Position numbers and translations under genes: made by a program. This document shows, in pieces, positions 33,486 through 42,089 of a stretch of 64,000 nucleotides of DNA. The stretch is from Holophagaceae bacterium (GTDB lineage: Bacteria; Acidobacteriota; Holophagae; Holophagales; Holophagaceae): positions 868,001 to 932,000 of the forward strand of contig JADKKO010000004.1 in NCBI GenBank assembly GCA_016720465.1, given 5' to 3'. The notes beneath the pieces are model-generated. The model made no database searches. It was given only the letters and a program-made list of their open reading frames with translations, and had not been told where the DNA came from. Position 1 is the stretch's first letter, and every line of letters starts with the position of its first letter.

Positions 33486-35261
33486 TCATGGCTTTCCATC
33501 AGGCTTGGATTCGGCGGGGGCCGCGGGTTTCGGCGCGGTCTTTTGAGCCTCGGCGAGTTGTTTCTTCAGCGCTTCGAGCACCTCCAGGCGCTGGTCCCGC
33601 GGCTTGGCCCGGATCATCCCCATCTGGCTGTCCACCACGTCCGAGGGCTTCATCGCAGGGTTGGTCAGTTCCACGAGCTTCGTGAGGGTGGCCTCGATCT
33701 CGCCGTCCAGGGCGCGGTCCCCTTCGGCGGCTTTCGGGCGCAACAGCACCGCGGTGGTGCGGTTGGGGTCCACCAGATAGGCTTTGGCGACCCTTTGGAC
33801 ATCGGCGGCCGTGACGCTGCGATAGCGGTCCAGATCGGCCAAAAAAGCCTGCTCGTCACCGGCGACGGCCCACGTCACCGCCAGATCCGTAGCGAGACGG
33901 CCGGGATCCTCCATGCGGCGGACCTGGTCCATCTCCCGCAGGACCGCTAGGCGCTCTAGGTCTGCCTTGGCGGGGCCCTGCTGCTTGATGGCTTCGATCT
34001 CCTCCATGAGGACGGCGCCCAGCAGGCCGGGCGAAGCATCGCCTTTGACGGTGCCCGTCGCCACCAGCAGGTTTGGATACCTGGAGCCGGGTTCGCCGAT
34101 GCTCACCTGGAAGTCGGAGGCGATGGAGAGCTCCACCACCGCCCGTTTGTAGAGACGGCTGCTGCGGCCTTTGGAGAGCAGGTCCGCGAGGACGGCCAGG
34201 GCCGGGGAATCCGGATGGCTCATGGCGGGGATGTGCCACCCGGCCATGAAGACGGGCGTGGCCTCGGCATCCATGGAGGTCCGGCGGTCGCCGGACTGGG
34301 CAGGTTCCACGGTCCGCACGGGAGCCGGGTCCGGCTGGCGCTTGAGCTGGCCGAAATAGGCGTCCACCGTTGGATTGATCTCATCCCAGGTCAGATCCCC
34401 GACCAGCACGATGGCGGCCCGGTTGGGCGCATAGTAGCGGCGGTAGAAGTCCTGGACCTCGGTCCGCTTCAGCGCATAGAGATCCGATGGCCAGCCGACC
34501 ACGGGGCGCCCGTAGGGATGGGCCAGGAAGGCCTGGCCCAGGAACAGCTCCCTCAAGCGGCCCTCCGGGCTGTCCTCGGTGCGCATCCGGCGCTCCTCCT
34601 TCACGACCTCCCGTTCGGTGTAGAACTCGCGGAGCACCGGCGCGTTCATGCGCTCGGATTCCATGCGGGCCCAGAACTCGAAGCGGTTCCTGGGAAGGTC
34701 CACCTGGTAAAAGGTGAAATCATTGCTCGTGCCGGCGTTGAGGCCGTTCGCCCCGGCCTCCTGGAAGAGGGCGCTGAAGGCGTTGGGCTGCAGCATGGCC
34801 GCGTGCTTCGCCTGGACCTTGGCGAATTCCTCCCGAAGGGACTTGAGTTTGCCGCTGTCCGCGGGGAGCGGCTTGCCCGTGGCATAGACCGAGGCGGCGG
34901 AGGCCGCTTCCAGGCGGTCCTGCTCGGCGGTGATGGAGGCACAGAGGCTGTCTTCCGCCTCGAGCAGGAGGCTCTCGCTCTGGGCCTCTGCGGGATTTTT
35001 CAACCCGACAGTGCGGGTCCCCTTGAACAGCATGTGTTCAAGCAGATGGGCCGTCCCCGTCTGTCCCGCGGCTTCATCGACGCCGCCCACGCGAAAGGCG
35101 ATGCGGGCCGAAAACACCGGAGCCTGGTGCCGTTCCACCAGAAAGACCGTGAGCCCGTTCTGCAGCACCCGCTTCTGGAGCGGCAGCCTGAGATCCCCTC
35201 CGGCGGCGGCGAAGCAGGCCATGGCCGGAAGCAGGGCCGGGACAAGATTCCTGAAGTGCAT
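33486..35261 (-). CDS. M16-family zinc metallopeptidase, catalytic
   Basis: The 591-residue product has a signal peptide (ALLPAMACFAAAGG) and the inverted zinc motif HLLEHMLFKG (His-x-x-Glu-His), with LQNGLTVFLVERHQAPVFSA before it. A linker of about 100 residues after the motif is long for the family. The active-subunit identity follows from the intact motif. It is encoded first, directly before the motif-less M16 protein, and the two probably form a heterodimeric periplasmic peptidase. The substrate is unknown. The chosen ATG (35261) begins the signal peptide. Confidence 0.9.
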   Translation of the reverse strand: MHFRNLVPALLPAMACFAAAGGDLRLPLQKRVLQNGLTVFLVERHQAPVFSARIAFRVGGVDEAAGQTGTAHLLEHMLFKGTRTVGLKNPAEAQSESLLLEAEDSLCASITAEQDRLEAASAASVYATGKPLPADSGKLKSLREEFAKVQAKHAAMLQPNAFSALFQEAGANGLNAGTSNDFTFYQVDLPRNRFEFWARMESERMNAPVLREFYTEREVVKEERRMRTEDSPEGRLRELFLGQAFLAHPYGRPVVGWPSDLYALKRTEVQDFYRRYYAPNRAAIVLVGDLTWDEINPTVDAYFGQLKRQPDPAPVRTVEPAQSGDRRTSMDAEATPVFMAGWHIPAMSHPDSPALAVLADLLSKGRSSRLYKRAVVELSIASDFQVSIGEPGSRYPNLLVATGTVKGDASPGLLGAVLMEEIEAIKQQGPAKADLERLAVLREMDQVRRMEDPGRLATDLAVTWAVAGDEQAFLADLDRYRSVTAADVQRVAKAYLVDPNRTTAVLLRPKAAEGDRALDGEIEATLTKLVELTNPAMKPSDVVDSQMGMIRAKPRDQRLEVLEALKKQLAEAQKTAPKPAAPAESKPDGKP

Positions 35262-35449
35262 TTTCAAAGCGCCTCCCCGATCTTCGATTCGAGAAACTTT
35301 CACTATCTCACGGGCCCTGGACTCCCCAAAGATGAAGCCTCCGCGGGGTCCGCATCTCCTTCCTGCGGCGAAGAATGAAGGGGTTCCCGGGGGTGATCCG
35401 GCGATTGCCACGCTACACTGACCCAATCACTCTAGGCGCCGGGGGATTC

Positions 35450-36397
35450 ATGATCGGGGAGATGAAGGTCTTTTCGGGGACAAGCCACCAGGCTTTGGCC
35501 AGCGGAATCGCCGCGCACATCGGCATGCCGCTGGGGAAGGTCAAGTTCACGCGCTTCTCCAACGAAAACATCAAAGTGAAGATCGACGAAAACGTCCGGG
35601 AAGCCGACGTCTTCGTAATCCAGACGAGCTGCCCGCCGGTCAGCGACAACTTGCTGGAGATGCTCATCCTGCTGGACGCCTTGAAGTTCGCTTCGGCGGC
35701 CCGGATCACGGCGGTGCTGCCGTACTATCCCTACGCCCGCTCGGACAAGAAGGATGAAGCCCGCATCTCCATCACAGCCCGGCTCATGGCGGATCTGCTG
35801 AAGATGGCCGGGGCGGACCGGGTGCTCACCATGACCCTCCATGCCCCGCAGATCCTTGGCTTCTTCCATATCCCCGCGGACCAGATTTTCGCCACCCCGA
35901 TCCAGGCGCAGCATTTCCGCCGCACGGACATTTCGAACAGCGTCGTGGTCGCCACGGATGCGGGCGCGGCCAAATTCGCGGGCCATTTCGCCAAACGGCT
36001 CGGCCTTCCCCTGGCCCTGATCGACAAGCGCCGTTCCGACGACAGCGAGAAGGCGCAGAGCGTGGCCCTCATCGGCGATGTGAACGGCAAGGACGCGATC
36101 ATCTACGACGATGAGATCGCCACCGGCGGCTCCATTTTCGAGGCCGCCAAGATGCTCCGCCAGTTCGGCGTGCGGAAGGTCAGCGTGGGCGTGACCCACG
36201 CGGTCTTCAGCGGCGCCGCCATCGACCGGCTGAACGACGCGGACCTCGACGCGCTGGTGGTGACGGACACCATCCCCATTCCCGAGGCCAAGGCCGCCGC
36301 CCTCAAGAATCTGAAGGTCCTCTCCACCGCAGCCATGTTCGGCGATGCCATCCTCCGCATCCACGGCGGCCGCAGCATCAGCGAGATGATGGACTGA
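35450..36397 (+). CDS. prs: Ribose-phosphate pyrophosphokinase
   Basis: This enzyme makes PRPP from ribose 5-phosphate and ATP for nucleotide, histidine and tryptophan synthesis. The 315-residue product has FSGTSHQALA and FSNENIKVKIDENVR, the ATP-loop region PYYPYARSDKKDEARISI and the PRPP loop IIYDDEIATGGSI. I chose ATG 35450, which has GGGGGATTC just upstream; the next ATG at 35462 lacks spacing. Its stop shares a base with the next start (TGATG). Compared with many Prs proteins it is ordinary in size. Confidence 0.95.
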   Translation: MIGEMKVFSGTSHQALASGIAAHIGMPLGKVKFTRFSNENIKVKIDENVREADVFVIQTSCPPVSDNLLEMLILLDALKFASAARITAVLPYYPYARSDKKDEARISITARLMADLLKMAGADRVLTMTLHAPQILGFFHIPADQIFATPIQAQHFRRTDISNSVVVATDAGAAKFAGHFAKRLGLPLALIDKRRSDDSEKAQSVALIGDVNGKDAIIYDDEIATGGSIFEAAKMLRQFGVRKVSVGVTHAVFSGAAIDRLNDADLDALVVTDTIPIPEAKAAALKNLKVLSTAAMFGDAILRIHGGRSISEMMD

Positions 36398-37569
36398 TGC
36401 AGCTGATCCAGGAGCGACTGCGCCGCCTCGACAGCCCGCCGGACATGGGTCTGGGGGAACGGGCCAAGGCCCAGGCCTCGGTCTTTTTCACCCGGCCCTT
36501 CCTGGCGCTGCATCTCGCGACAGAGCTGTACACGTCCCGGCTGGTGCTGGCCCTGGCCTTGTCGTTGGGCTGGGAATCGAGGCTCCGCCAAGGCGCCACC
36601 CTCGACGAACTGATCGAAGGGTTCGCGCCCCAGTCGAGGAACGCGGCGGAATGGATGCTGCCGTTCCTGGCCGAAGAAGGCCTGCTGCGCCAGGACGGCG
36701 GCCGGTACTTCCTGGAGGGCGAACCCGAGCTGGATCTCGCCGGAATCCGGGCCTTCACGGAAACCGAGGCGCCGGGCCACGGCGCCAACTTCGAACTGCT
36801 GGACGCGGTGCTGCGGCAGGTGAAGCCCTACTTCACCGAAGGGAAATCCGGCGAGCAATTGCTGTTCGACCTGACCGTCTTTCCGCTTTGGCTCTCCTTC
36901 TTCCGCAACGAGAACCTCAACTATTACCCCAACAACCTGTTCACGCTGATCGCGTTCCGGGAAGGCCTTCCGCCCGGCGCCCGGGTGCTGGAACTGGGCG
37001 GCGGCGTGGGCTCCTTCGCGCAATTGCTGGCGCGCGACGGCGCCGAGGCCGGGTATCTGGACCGGATCGCCGAATACCGGTTCACGGACATCGCGCCGGC
37101 TTTCCTGCGCAAGGCCCAGCGGGACCTGCGCGAGAAGGCCCCGGGCCTGCCGTTCACGTTCGGAGCCTTCGACATCAACAAGCCCTTCGAGGGCCAGAAT
37201 TCCGGCGACGGCCTGTTCGACGTGATCGTCGGCGTCAATGTGCTGCATGTGGCGGTGGACCTCCAGGCGGTGCTGCGCCGGCTGCGGAGCATGCTGAAAC
37301 CCGGTGGCCGCCTGGTCATCGGCGAATGCATGAAGCCGGACCTCGCGCGGCCCATCTACAACGAGTTCTTTTTCAAATTCATGAAGGGGTTCACGGAGGT
37401 GGAACTGGACCCGGAGCTGCGCCCCTGCAGCGGTTTCCTCACGCCCGAGGCCTGGGAGAAAGCCCTGTTGGCGGCGGGATTCAGCCGGATCCGCAAGGTG
37501 CCGGACATCCGCGCCGTGATGAAGGTCTGCCCGACCTTCTACGTGGGCGCGCTGGCCGCCGAGGCCTGA
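36397..37569 (+). CDS. SAM-dependent methyltransferase
   Basis: The 390-residue product has an N-terminal helical region (about 1-130) like the dimerisation/winged-helix part of O-methyltransferases. A class I SAM domain follows, with motif I VLELGGGVGSFAQLLARD, an acidic loop and FDVIVGVNVLHVAVDLQAVL. The start overlaps the prs stop by one base, so it is translation-coupled. The substrate is not predictable. It resembles methyltransferases associated with polyketide and fatty-acyl chemistry, and the following gene is a fragment of an acyl-activating enzyme. Confidence 0.75.
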   Translation: MQLIQERLRRLDSPPDMGLGERAKAQASVFFTRPFLALHLATELYTSRLVLALALSLGWESRLRQGATLDELIEGFAPQSRNAAEWMLPFLAEEGLLRQDGGRYFLEGEPELDLAGIRAFTETEAPGHGANFELLDAVLRQVKPYFTEGKSGEQLLFDLTVFPLWLSFFRNENLNYYPNNLFTLIAFREGLPPGARVLELGGGVGSFAQLLARDGAEAGYLDRIAEYRFTDIAPAFLRKAQRDLREKAPGLPFTFGAFDINKPFEGQNSGDGLFDVIVGVNVLHVAVDLQAVLRRLRSMLKPGGRLVIGECMKPDLARPIYNEFFFKFMKGFTEVELDPELRPCSGFLTPEAWEKALLAAGFSRIRKVPDIRAVMKVCPTFYVGALAAEA

Positions 37570-37611
37570 CAACGTGGTTCAAAATGGGGCGGTGCCGCGC
37601 TCGGAGGGGAG

Positions 37612-38232
37612 ATGGCCGACAACCTGCGGAGACTCCTGATCCAGCGCGCCGCGAGGCTGCAGGAGCGGCCGGCCTTCACCTCGCCTTCCTGGGGCCGCTT
37701 GAGCTACAGCCAGTTCCGCAACCGGGTGGAAGGTGTGGCCATGGGTCTGCTGACGGACATGCGTCCGGCTGGAACGGCCATTTTCTGCGCGACCGGAACA
37801 GCCTGGGATTGGGTTTCCGAGGTGGCCGCCGCCTGTTGCGGTTTGCGGTGGGACGCCGCTGGGGCGATCGTGGACCCGGACATCCTGGGAGGTCCTAGGT
37901 TCAATGATGAAGGCGGGCGGGGCCCCTACCACCAGCGGGAACATGACATGGACGGAAGCACCCTGGTTTCCGGAAAGCTGGATCACGCCGCGATGATGCT
38001 AGGGCTTCAACGGATGAACCGGAACCTGGGCTGGGACCACGAAACCGAGGTCCGGTTGCCTCTCGCGCAGCTCGGGGCCCCGGAGGTCCGCGCAGCGCTC
38101 TGGTGCGCGCTCTACGCGGGGGCCCACGCGATCCTGGAGGAGGCAGCCCGGACCCCAGGGGGCCTGTCCGCACGGCGCGCGGCCCGGCCTGCGCCCTTCG
38201 ATCCAGGGCCCTTTTCTGGATTCTGGAGCTAG
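37612..38232 (+). CDS. AMP-binding enzyme fragment, probably degenerate
   Basis: The 206-residue product resembles the N terminus of an AMP-dependent ligase or acyl-CoA synthetase: QRAARLQERPAFTSPSWGRLSYSQFRNRVEGVAMGLL, where a ligase would show its first conserved region. The P-loop-like TSGTTGxPK, the adenylate motifs and the C-terminal domain are missing, and the normal length is above 500. The second half is low-complexity, Arg/Ala/Pro-rich. It is either a truncated pseudogene or a repurposed small protein. It lies 42 bp after the methyltransferase gene. Confidence 0.5.
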   Translation: MADNLRRLLIQRAARLQERPAFTSPSWGRLSYSQFRNRVEGVAMGLLTDMRPAGTAIFCATGTAWDWVSEVAAACCGLRWDAAGAIVDPDILGGPRFNDEGGRGPYHQREHDMDGSTLVSGKLDHAAMMLGLQRMNRNLGWDHETEVRLPLAQLGAPEVRAALWCALYAGAHAILEEAARTPGGLSARRAARPAPFDPGPFSGFWS

Positions 38233-38283
38233 ACCAGAAGCCATCCCCAGGGCACCTGATTATCCTGAAGTCTGGAGGATGCG

Positions 38284-38574
38284 ATGTTCAGTTTCCTGGA
38301 TCCGGAAGAGGCCCGCCGCATGATCGCCGCGGGGGCTGTGGTGGTGGATGTGCGGACCCAGGAGGAATGGGACCAGGGCCACGCTGCCAATTCGATCCTG
38401 GTCCCGCTTCATGAACTGGCGGACCACTTCGGGGAACTGCCCCAGGATGTGCCGGTGCTGCTGGTCTGTCGCAGTGGCGCTCGCAGCGGACAGGCGACGG
38501 CCTACCTGCGGGGCAAAGGCATGGATGCGCACAATCTGGGGCCCTGGCAGCGGAACCCGGATCATCAGGGCTGA
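38284..38574 (+). CDS. Rhodanese-domain sulfurtransferase
   Basis: The 96-residue single-domain rhodanese has VVVDVRTQEEWDQGHAANSI and the active-site loop LVCRSGARSGQAT, whose cysteine would carry a persulfide. A cytoplasmic sulfur-transfer or thiosulfate-handling role is likely. It is 41 bp ahead of cydA on the same strand; a link to redox protection of the oxidase is inferred from proximity. Confidence 0.9.
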   Translation: MFSFLDPEEARRMIAAGAVVVDVRTQEEWDQGHAANSILVPLHELADHFGELPQDVPVLLVCRSGARSGQATAYLRGKGMDAHNLGPWQRNPDHQG

Positions 38575-38614
38575 TCATGGCCCGCGGGCAGGCATTTTCT
38601 AGGGGAGGTCGGGA

Positions 38615-39961
38615 ATGGGCGATCCACAGTTTTGGCACCGGCTCCAATTCGCATTCACCATCATTTTCCACTATCTGTTTCCTCAGCTCACCATGGGACT
38701 GGCCCTGCTCATCGTGTGGCTCAAGTGGCGGGGGCTGAAAACCGGGGAAGCGAGATACAACGACGCCGCGAGATTCTGGATCCGCGTCTTCGGGATCAAT
38801 TTCGCGGTGGGCGTGGTGACGGGCATCCCCATGGAATTCCAGTTCGGCACGAACTGGGCGCGCTTTTCCCAGTTCGCGGGGGGAGTGATCGGCCAGACGC
38901 TGGGCATGGAGGGCCTCTTCGCCTTCTTCCTGGAGAGCAGTTTCCTCGGCCTGCTCATCTGGGGGGAGAAAAGGCTGGGCCCCAAGCGGCATTTCGGGGC
39001 GGCCCTCGCGCTGTGGGCCGGCAGTTGGCTCAGCGGATATTTCATCACCGCCACCAACGCCTTCATGCAGCATCCCGCGGGCTACTCTGTGGGCAGCGAC
39101 GGCGCCCTGCAACTGGCGAGTTTTTGGGCCTTCGTGTTGAACCCATGGGCTGTGGCTCAATACCTTCACGTGATGTCTGCGGCGGTGGTGACCGCGGCTT
39201 TCGCCATGGCTGCGGTGGGTGCCTACTGGGCCCTGAAGGGATCGCATGGCGAGGTGGCACGCCTCAACCTCCGCACAGGCATCGTGGCGGGGCTCGTCTT
39301 CAGCGTGCTGGTGGCCTTTCCCACGGGCGACCACCAGGGCAAGCAGGTCGCGAAATACCAGCCCGTGGCCCTTGCCGCCATGGAAGGGCGCTTCGAGTCC
39401 GGCCCTTTCGCGGAGATCAATCTCATCGGCCAACCCAATGTGGCCGCGCGGAAGCTCGACAACCCCATCCGCATTCCCGGCGTGTTGAGCTTCATCGCCT
39501 ACGGATCGTTTTCCAGGGATGTGAAGGGGCTCAATGATTTTCCCGAGGACCAGTGGCCCACCGCCATCGTGCTGCTCTACTACGCCTTTCACATCATGGT
39601 GGGGCTGGGAACGCTCTTCATCGCGCTCATGGGGCTTTCCGCCTTGATGCTCTGGAAGGGCAGGCTCTTTGCCGCCCGGCCCCTGCTCTGGGTGCTGCTG
39701 CTGGCCTTTCCTTTCCCGTACATCGCCACCACGGCGGGTTGGATGACGGCCGAACTGGGACGCCAGCCTTGGATCATCCACGGACTCATGCGCACGGTGG
39801 AGGGCACCTCCGCCACCGTGCACGGGGGATCGGCGGCCTTCACCTTGATCGGCTTCACCGGGCTCTATTTCGTGCTGGGCCTGCTGTTCATCTTCCTGAT
39901 CGGAAGGGAAATCGCCCACGGACCTGCACCGCTCCACACCGGGGAGGTGGCCCATGGCTGA
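38615..39961 (+). CDS. cydA: Cytochrome bd quinol oxidase, subunit I
   Basis: CydA carries the b-type and d-type hemes of the bd oxidase, which reduces oxygen with quinol electrons in the inner membrane. The 448-residue product has His19 in the first helix (QFAFTIIFHYLFPQLTMG, the heme-ligand region), EGLFAFFLESSFLG, QYLHVMSAAVVTAAFAM and the C-terminal AGWMTAELGRQPW. The periplasmic Q-loop is short, as in cyanide-insensitive-type enzymes. GGGGAGG precedes the ATG. It overlaps cydB by 8 bp. Oxygen use at low tension suits an anaerobe or microaerophile. Confidence 0.97.
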   Translation: MGDPQFWHRLQFAFTIIFHYLFPQLTMGLALLIVWLKWRGLKTGEARYNDAARFWIRVFGINFAVGVVTGIPMEFQFGTNWARFSQFAGGVIGQTLGMEGLFAFFLESSFLGLLIWGEKRLGPKRHFGAALALWAGSWLSGYFITATNAFMQHPAGYSVGSDGALQLASFWAFVLNPWAVAQYLHVMSAAVVTAAFAMAAVGAYWALKGSHGEVARLNLRTGIVAGLVFSVLVAFPTGDHQGKQVAKYQPVALAAMEGRFESGPFAEINLIGQPNVAARKLDNPIRIPGVLSFIAYGSFSRDVKGLNDFPEDQWPTAIVLLYYAFHIMVGLGTLFIALMGLSALMLWKGRLFAARPLLWVLLLAFPFPYIATTAGWMTAELGRQPWIIHGLMRTVEGTSATVHGGSAAFTLIGFTGLYFVLGLLFIFLIGREIAHGPAPLHTGEVAHG

Positions 39962-41018
39962 GTTGAATTCGCTAAATTCCTTGTGGTTCTGGATCGTATC
40001 GGTAATGGTCGCAATCTACGTGGTGATGGACGGCTTCGATTTCGGCGCCGGCGTCCTGCATCTGCGCGTGGCAAAAACCAATGAGGAACGGCGCCAGGTG
40101 CTCGCGGCCATCGGCCCGCTCTGGGATGGCAACGAAGTATGGCTGCTCGCCAGCGGAGGCGCGCTGTTTCTGGCCTTCCCCAAGGTATTGGCCTCCGGTT
40201 TCTCGGGCTTCTATCTGGCCATGTGGCTGGTGGTCTGGAGCCTGATGCTGCGGGGCATCTCCATCGAATTCCGTTCCCACGTCCAGGACATCCTGTGGCG
40301 GTCCTTCTGGGATGTGGCCTTCGCCGCGGCCAGCGCCGCGCTGCCCATCCTGCTGGGCGTGGCGCTGGGGAATGTGGTGCGCGGCGTGCCGCTGGACGCG
40401 GGCGGCTATTTCGAGCTGCCCCTGTTCACATCCTTCAGGACCGCGAATCCCGTGGGCATCCTGGACTGGTACACGGTGCTGGTGGGCGTCTTCGCGCTGG
40501 TGACGGTCACCGCCCACGGCGCGCTCTTCCTGGCCTGGAAAACCGAGGGCCCCGTGCATGACCGCAGCGTGGACCTCTCGACCAAACTATGGAGCGCCGT
40601 GGCGGTGCTGTGGGTGGTCGTCGGCATCGCGACCGATACCGTGAATCCCCGTGTTTGGGCAATGCTGCCCTTTCGCCCCTTGGGACTGGCCTTCACCGCC
40701 GTGGCCTTGGGCGGCCTGGCCCTGGCGTTCTACGGCCAGCAGCAACAGCGGCACCTGCGGGCCTTCCTGGGATCCGGCGCCTTCATCCTGGGCCTGCTGG
40801 CGGCGACCGCCGCTTGCGTCTATCCGGTGATGCTCCATTCCAGCCTGGACCAGGCGCAGGATCTGACCGTCCTCAATTCGAGCGTCGCCGCGCACGGCCT
40901 CGCCACGGGCCTCAAGTGGTGGATCCTCGGCTTCCCCGCCGCCCTCGGCTATATCGTCCTGCTGTTCCGCATCCATCGCGGGAAAGTGTCGGCGGCGCCC
41001 GAAGGAGAAGGTTACTAG
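39954..41018 (+). CDS. cydB: Cytochrome bd quinol oxidase, subunit II
   Basis: The 354-residue polytopic protein pairs with CydA. It has the family motif VMDGFDFGAGVLHLRVAKTN near the N terminus and GNEVWLLASGGALFLAFP, and ends with helices of the LKWWILGFPAALGYIVLLF type. Start overlap with cydA supports equimolar synthesis. No cydDC or small subunit gene is adjacent; the next gene is mog. Confidence 0.97.
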   Translation: MAELNSLNSLWFWIVSVMVAIYVVMDGFDFGAGVLHLRVAKTNEERRQVLAAIGPLWDGNEVWLLASGGALFLAFPKVLASGFSGFYLAMWLVVWSLMLRGISIEFRSHVQDILWRSFWDVAFAAASAALPILLGVALGNVVRGVPLDAGGYFELPLFTSFRTANPVGILDWYTVLVGVFALVTVTAHGALFLAWKTEGPVHDRSVDLSTKLWSAVAVLWVVVGIATDTVNPRVWAMLPFRPLGLAFTAVALGGLALAFYGQQQQRHLRAFLGSGAFILGLLAATAACVYPVMLHSSLDQAQDLTVLNSSVAAHGLATGLKWWILGFPAALGYIVLLFRIHRGKVSAAPEGEGY

Positions 41019-41033
41019 CGTTAAGCTCTTCAC

Positions 41034-41561
41034 ATGACCATCCGCATCGGCATCGTCACCATCTCGGACCGCGCCAGCTCCGGCATCTATGAAGACCTGT
41101 CCGGCCCCGCCATCCGGGCCGCCATGACGGCCTACCTGAGGCCGCCCTGGGAGGAGGCCTGCCGGTTGATCCCCGACGAGCGGCCCATCATCGAGGCCAC
41201 CTTGAAGTCGCTTTGCGACGAGGAAGGCTGCTGCCTGGTGCTCACCACCGGCGGCACGGGTCCGGCCGCGCGCGATGTCACCCCCGAGGCCACCGCCGCG
41301 GTCTGCGACAGGATCCTGGACGGCTTCGGCGAGCAGATGCGGGCCGTGTCGCTGAAATATGTGCCCACGGCCATCCTTTCCCGCCAGCTCGCGGGCATCC
41401 GCGGGCGAAGCCTCATCATCAACCTTCCGGGCAAGCCCAAGTCCATCCGGGAATGCCTGGATGCCGTCTTTCCCGCGGTGCCCTACTGCGTGGACCTCAT
41501 CGGCGGGCCCTTCCTGGAAACCGACGATGATGTGGTGAAGGCCTTCAGGCCCAAAGCGTAG
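41034..41561 (+). CDS. mog: Molybdopterin adenylyltransferase
   Basis: MogA adenylates molybdopterin before metal insertion in molybdenum cofactor synthesis. The 175-residue product starts IRIGIVTISDRASSGIYEDL, has the motif LTTGGTGPAARDVTPEAT, then SLIINLPGKPKSIRECLDA. It is 15 bp downstream of cydB. No other cofactor gene is in the window. A 7-bp word array begins just after the stop. Confidence 0.94.
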   Translation: MTIRIGIVTISDRASSGIYEDLSGPAIRAAMTAYLRPPWEEACRLIPDERPIIEATLKSLCDEEGCCLVLTTGGTGPAARDVTPEATAAVCDRILDGFGEQMRAVSLKYVPTAILSRQLAGIRGRSLIINLPGKPKSIRECLDAVFPAVPYCVDLIGGPFLETDDDVVKAFRPKA

Positions 41562-41563
41562 AT

Positions 41564-41585
41564 AGTCCCAACCCAAGGCCCCAGG
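41564..41585. repeat. Short 7-bp word array after mog
   Basis: AGTCCCA, ACCCAAG and GCCCCAG follow at 7-bp steps. Its orientation is opposite to the array at 42093-42119, so the two flank the DUF6526-like gene as an inverted pair. Confidence 0.55.
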
Positions 41586-41606
41586 CCGACTTCCACCGGA
41601 GATCCG

Positions 41607-42059
41607 ATGTCAGAGAACCCCACCCAGTCGTTTGCGAACCATCGCCGCTTCGACCCCTCCTTCCATTTCCTGCTCTTCGGCCTCTTCGCGGCCAACGCCG
41701 TGATTTCAGTGTGGGCGCTGATCCGCATGTTCCGGAGCCAGCACTTCGATTTCGCCACGCTCTGGAGCGTGGTGATGGCGGTGACCTTCCTGCTCTTCTT
41801 CCTCAAGCTGCGCGTCTACGCCCTCCACAACCAGGACCGCCTGATCCGGCTCGAAGAGCGGCTCCGGATGAAGGCTCTGCTTCCGGCCACCCTCGCGACC
41901 CGCGCCCTGGAATTGCGGCCGAGCCAATATGTTGCCCTGCGTTTCGCGAGCGATGAGGAACTGCCAGGCCTTGTGCAGCAGACCCTCGACGAGAACCTGG
42001 CGAGCGGCCAGATCAAGAAGCGCATCAGGACCTGGAGGCCCGATACCTTCCGCATCTGA
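41607..42059 (+). CDS. DUF6526-like membrane protein
   Basis: The 150-residue protein has a conserved-looking N terminus (QSFANHRRFDPSFHFLLFG), two membrane helices (about 20-40 and 48-66) and a cytoplasmic helical tail (LEERLRMKALLPATLATRAL). The tail ends with GQIKKRIRTWRPDTFRI. It looks like the DUF6526 family, whose function is unknown. It is flanked by inverted copies of the AAGTCCC word array. Confidence 0.65.
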   Translation: MSENPTQSFANHRRFDPSFHFLLFGLFAANAVISVWALIRMFRSQHFDFATLWSVVMAVTFLLFFLKLRVYALHNQDRLIRLEERLRMKALLPATLATRALELRPSQYVALRFASDEELPGLVQQTLDENLASGQIKKRIRTWRPDTFRI

Positions 42060-42089
42060 AGATTTTTCAGCGGGAGTCCCTGGGGTGGC

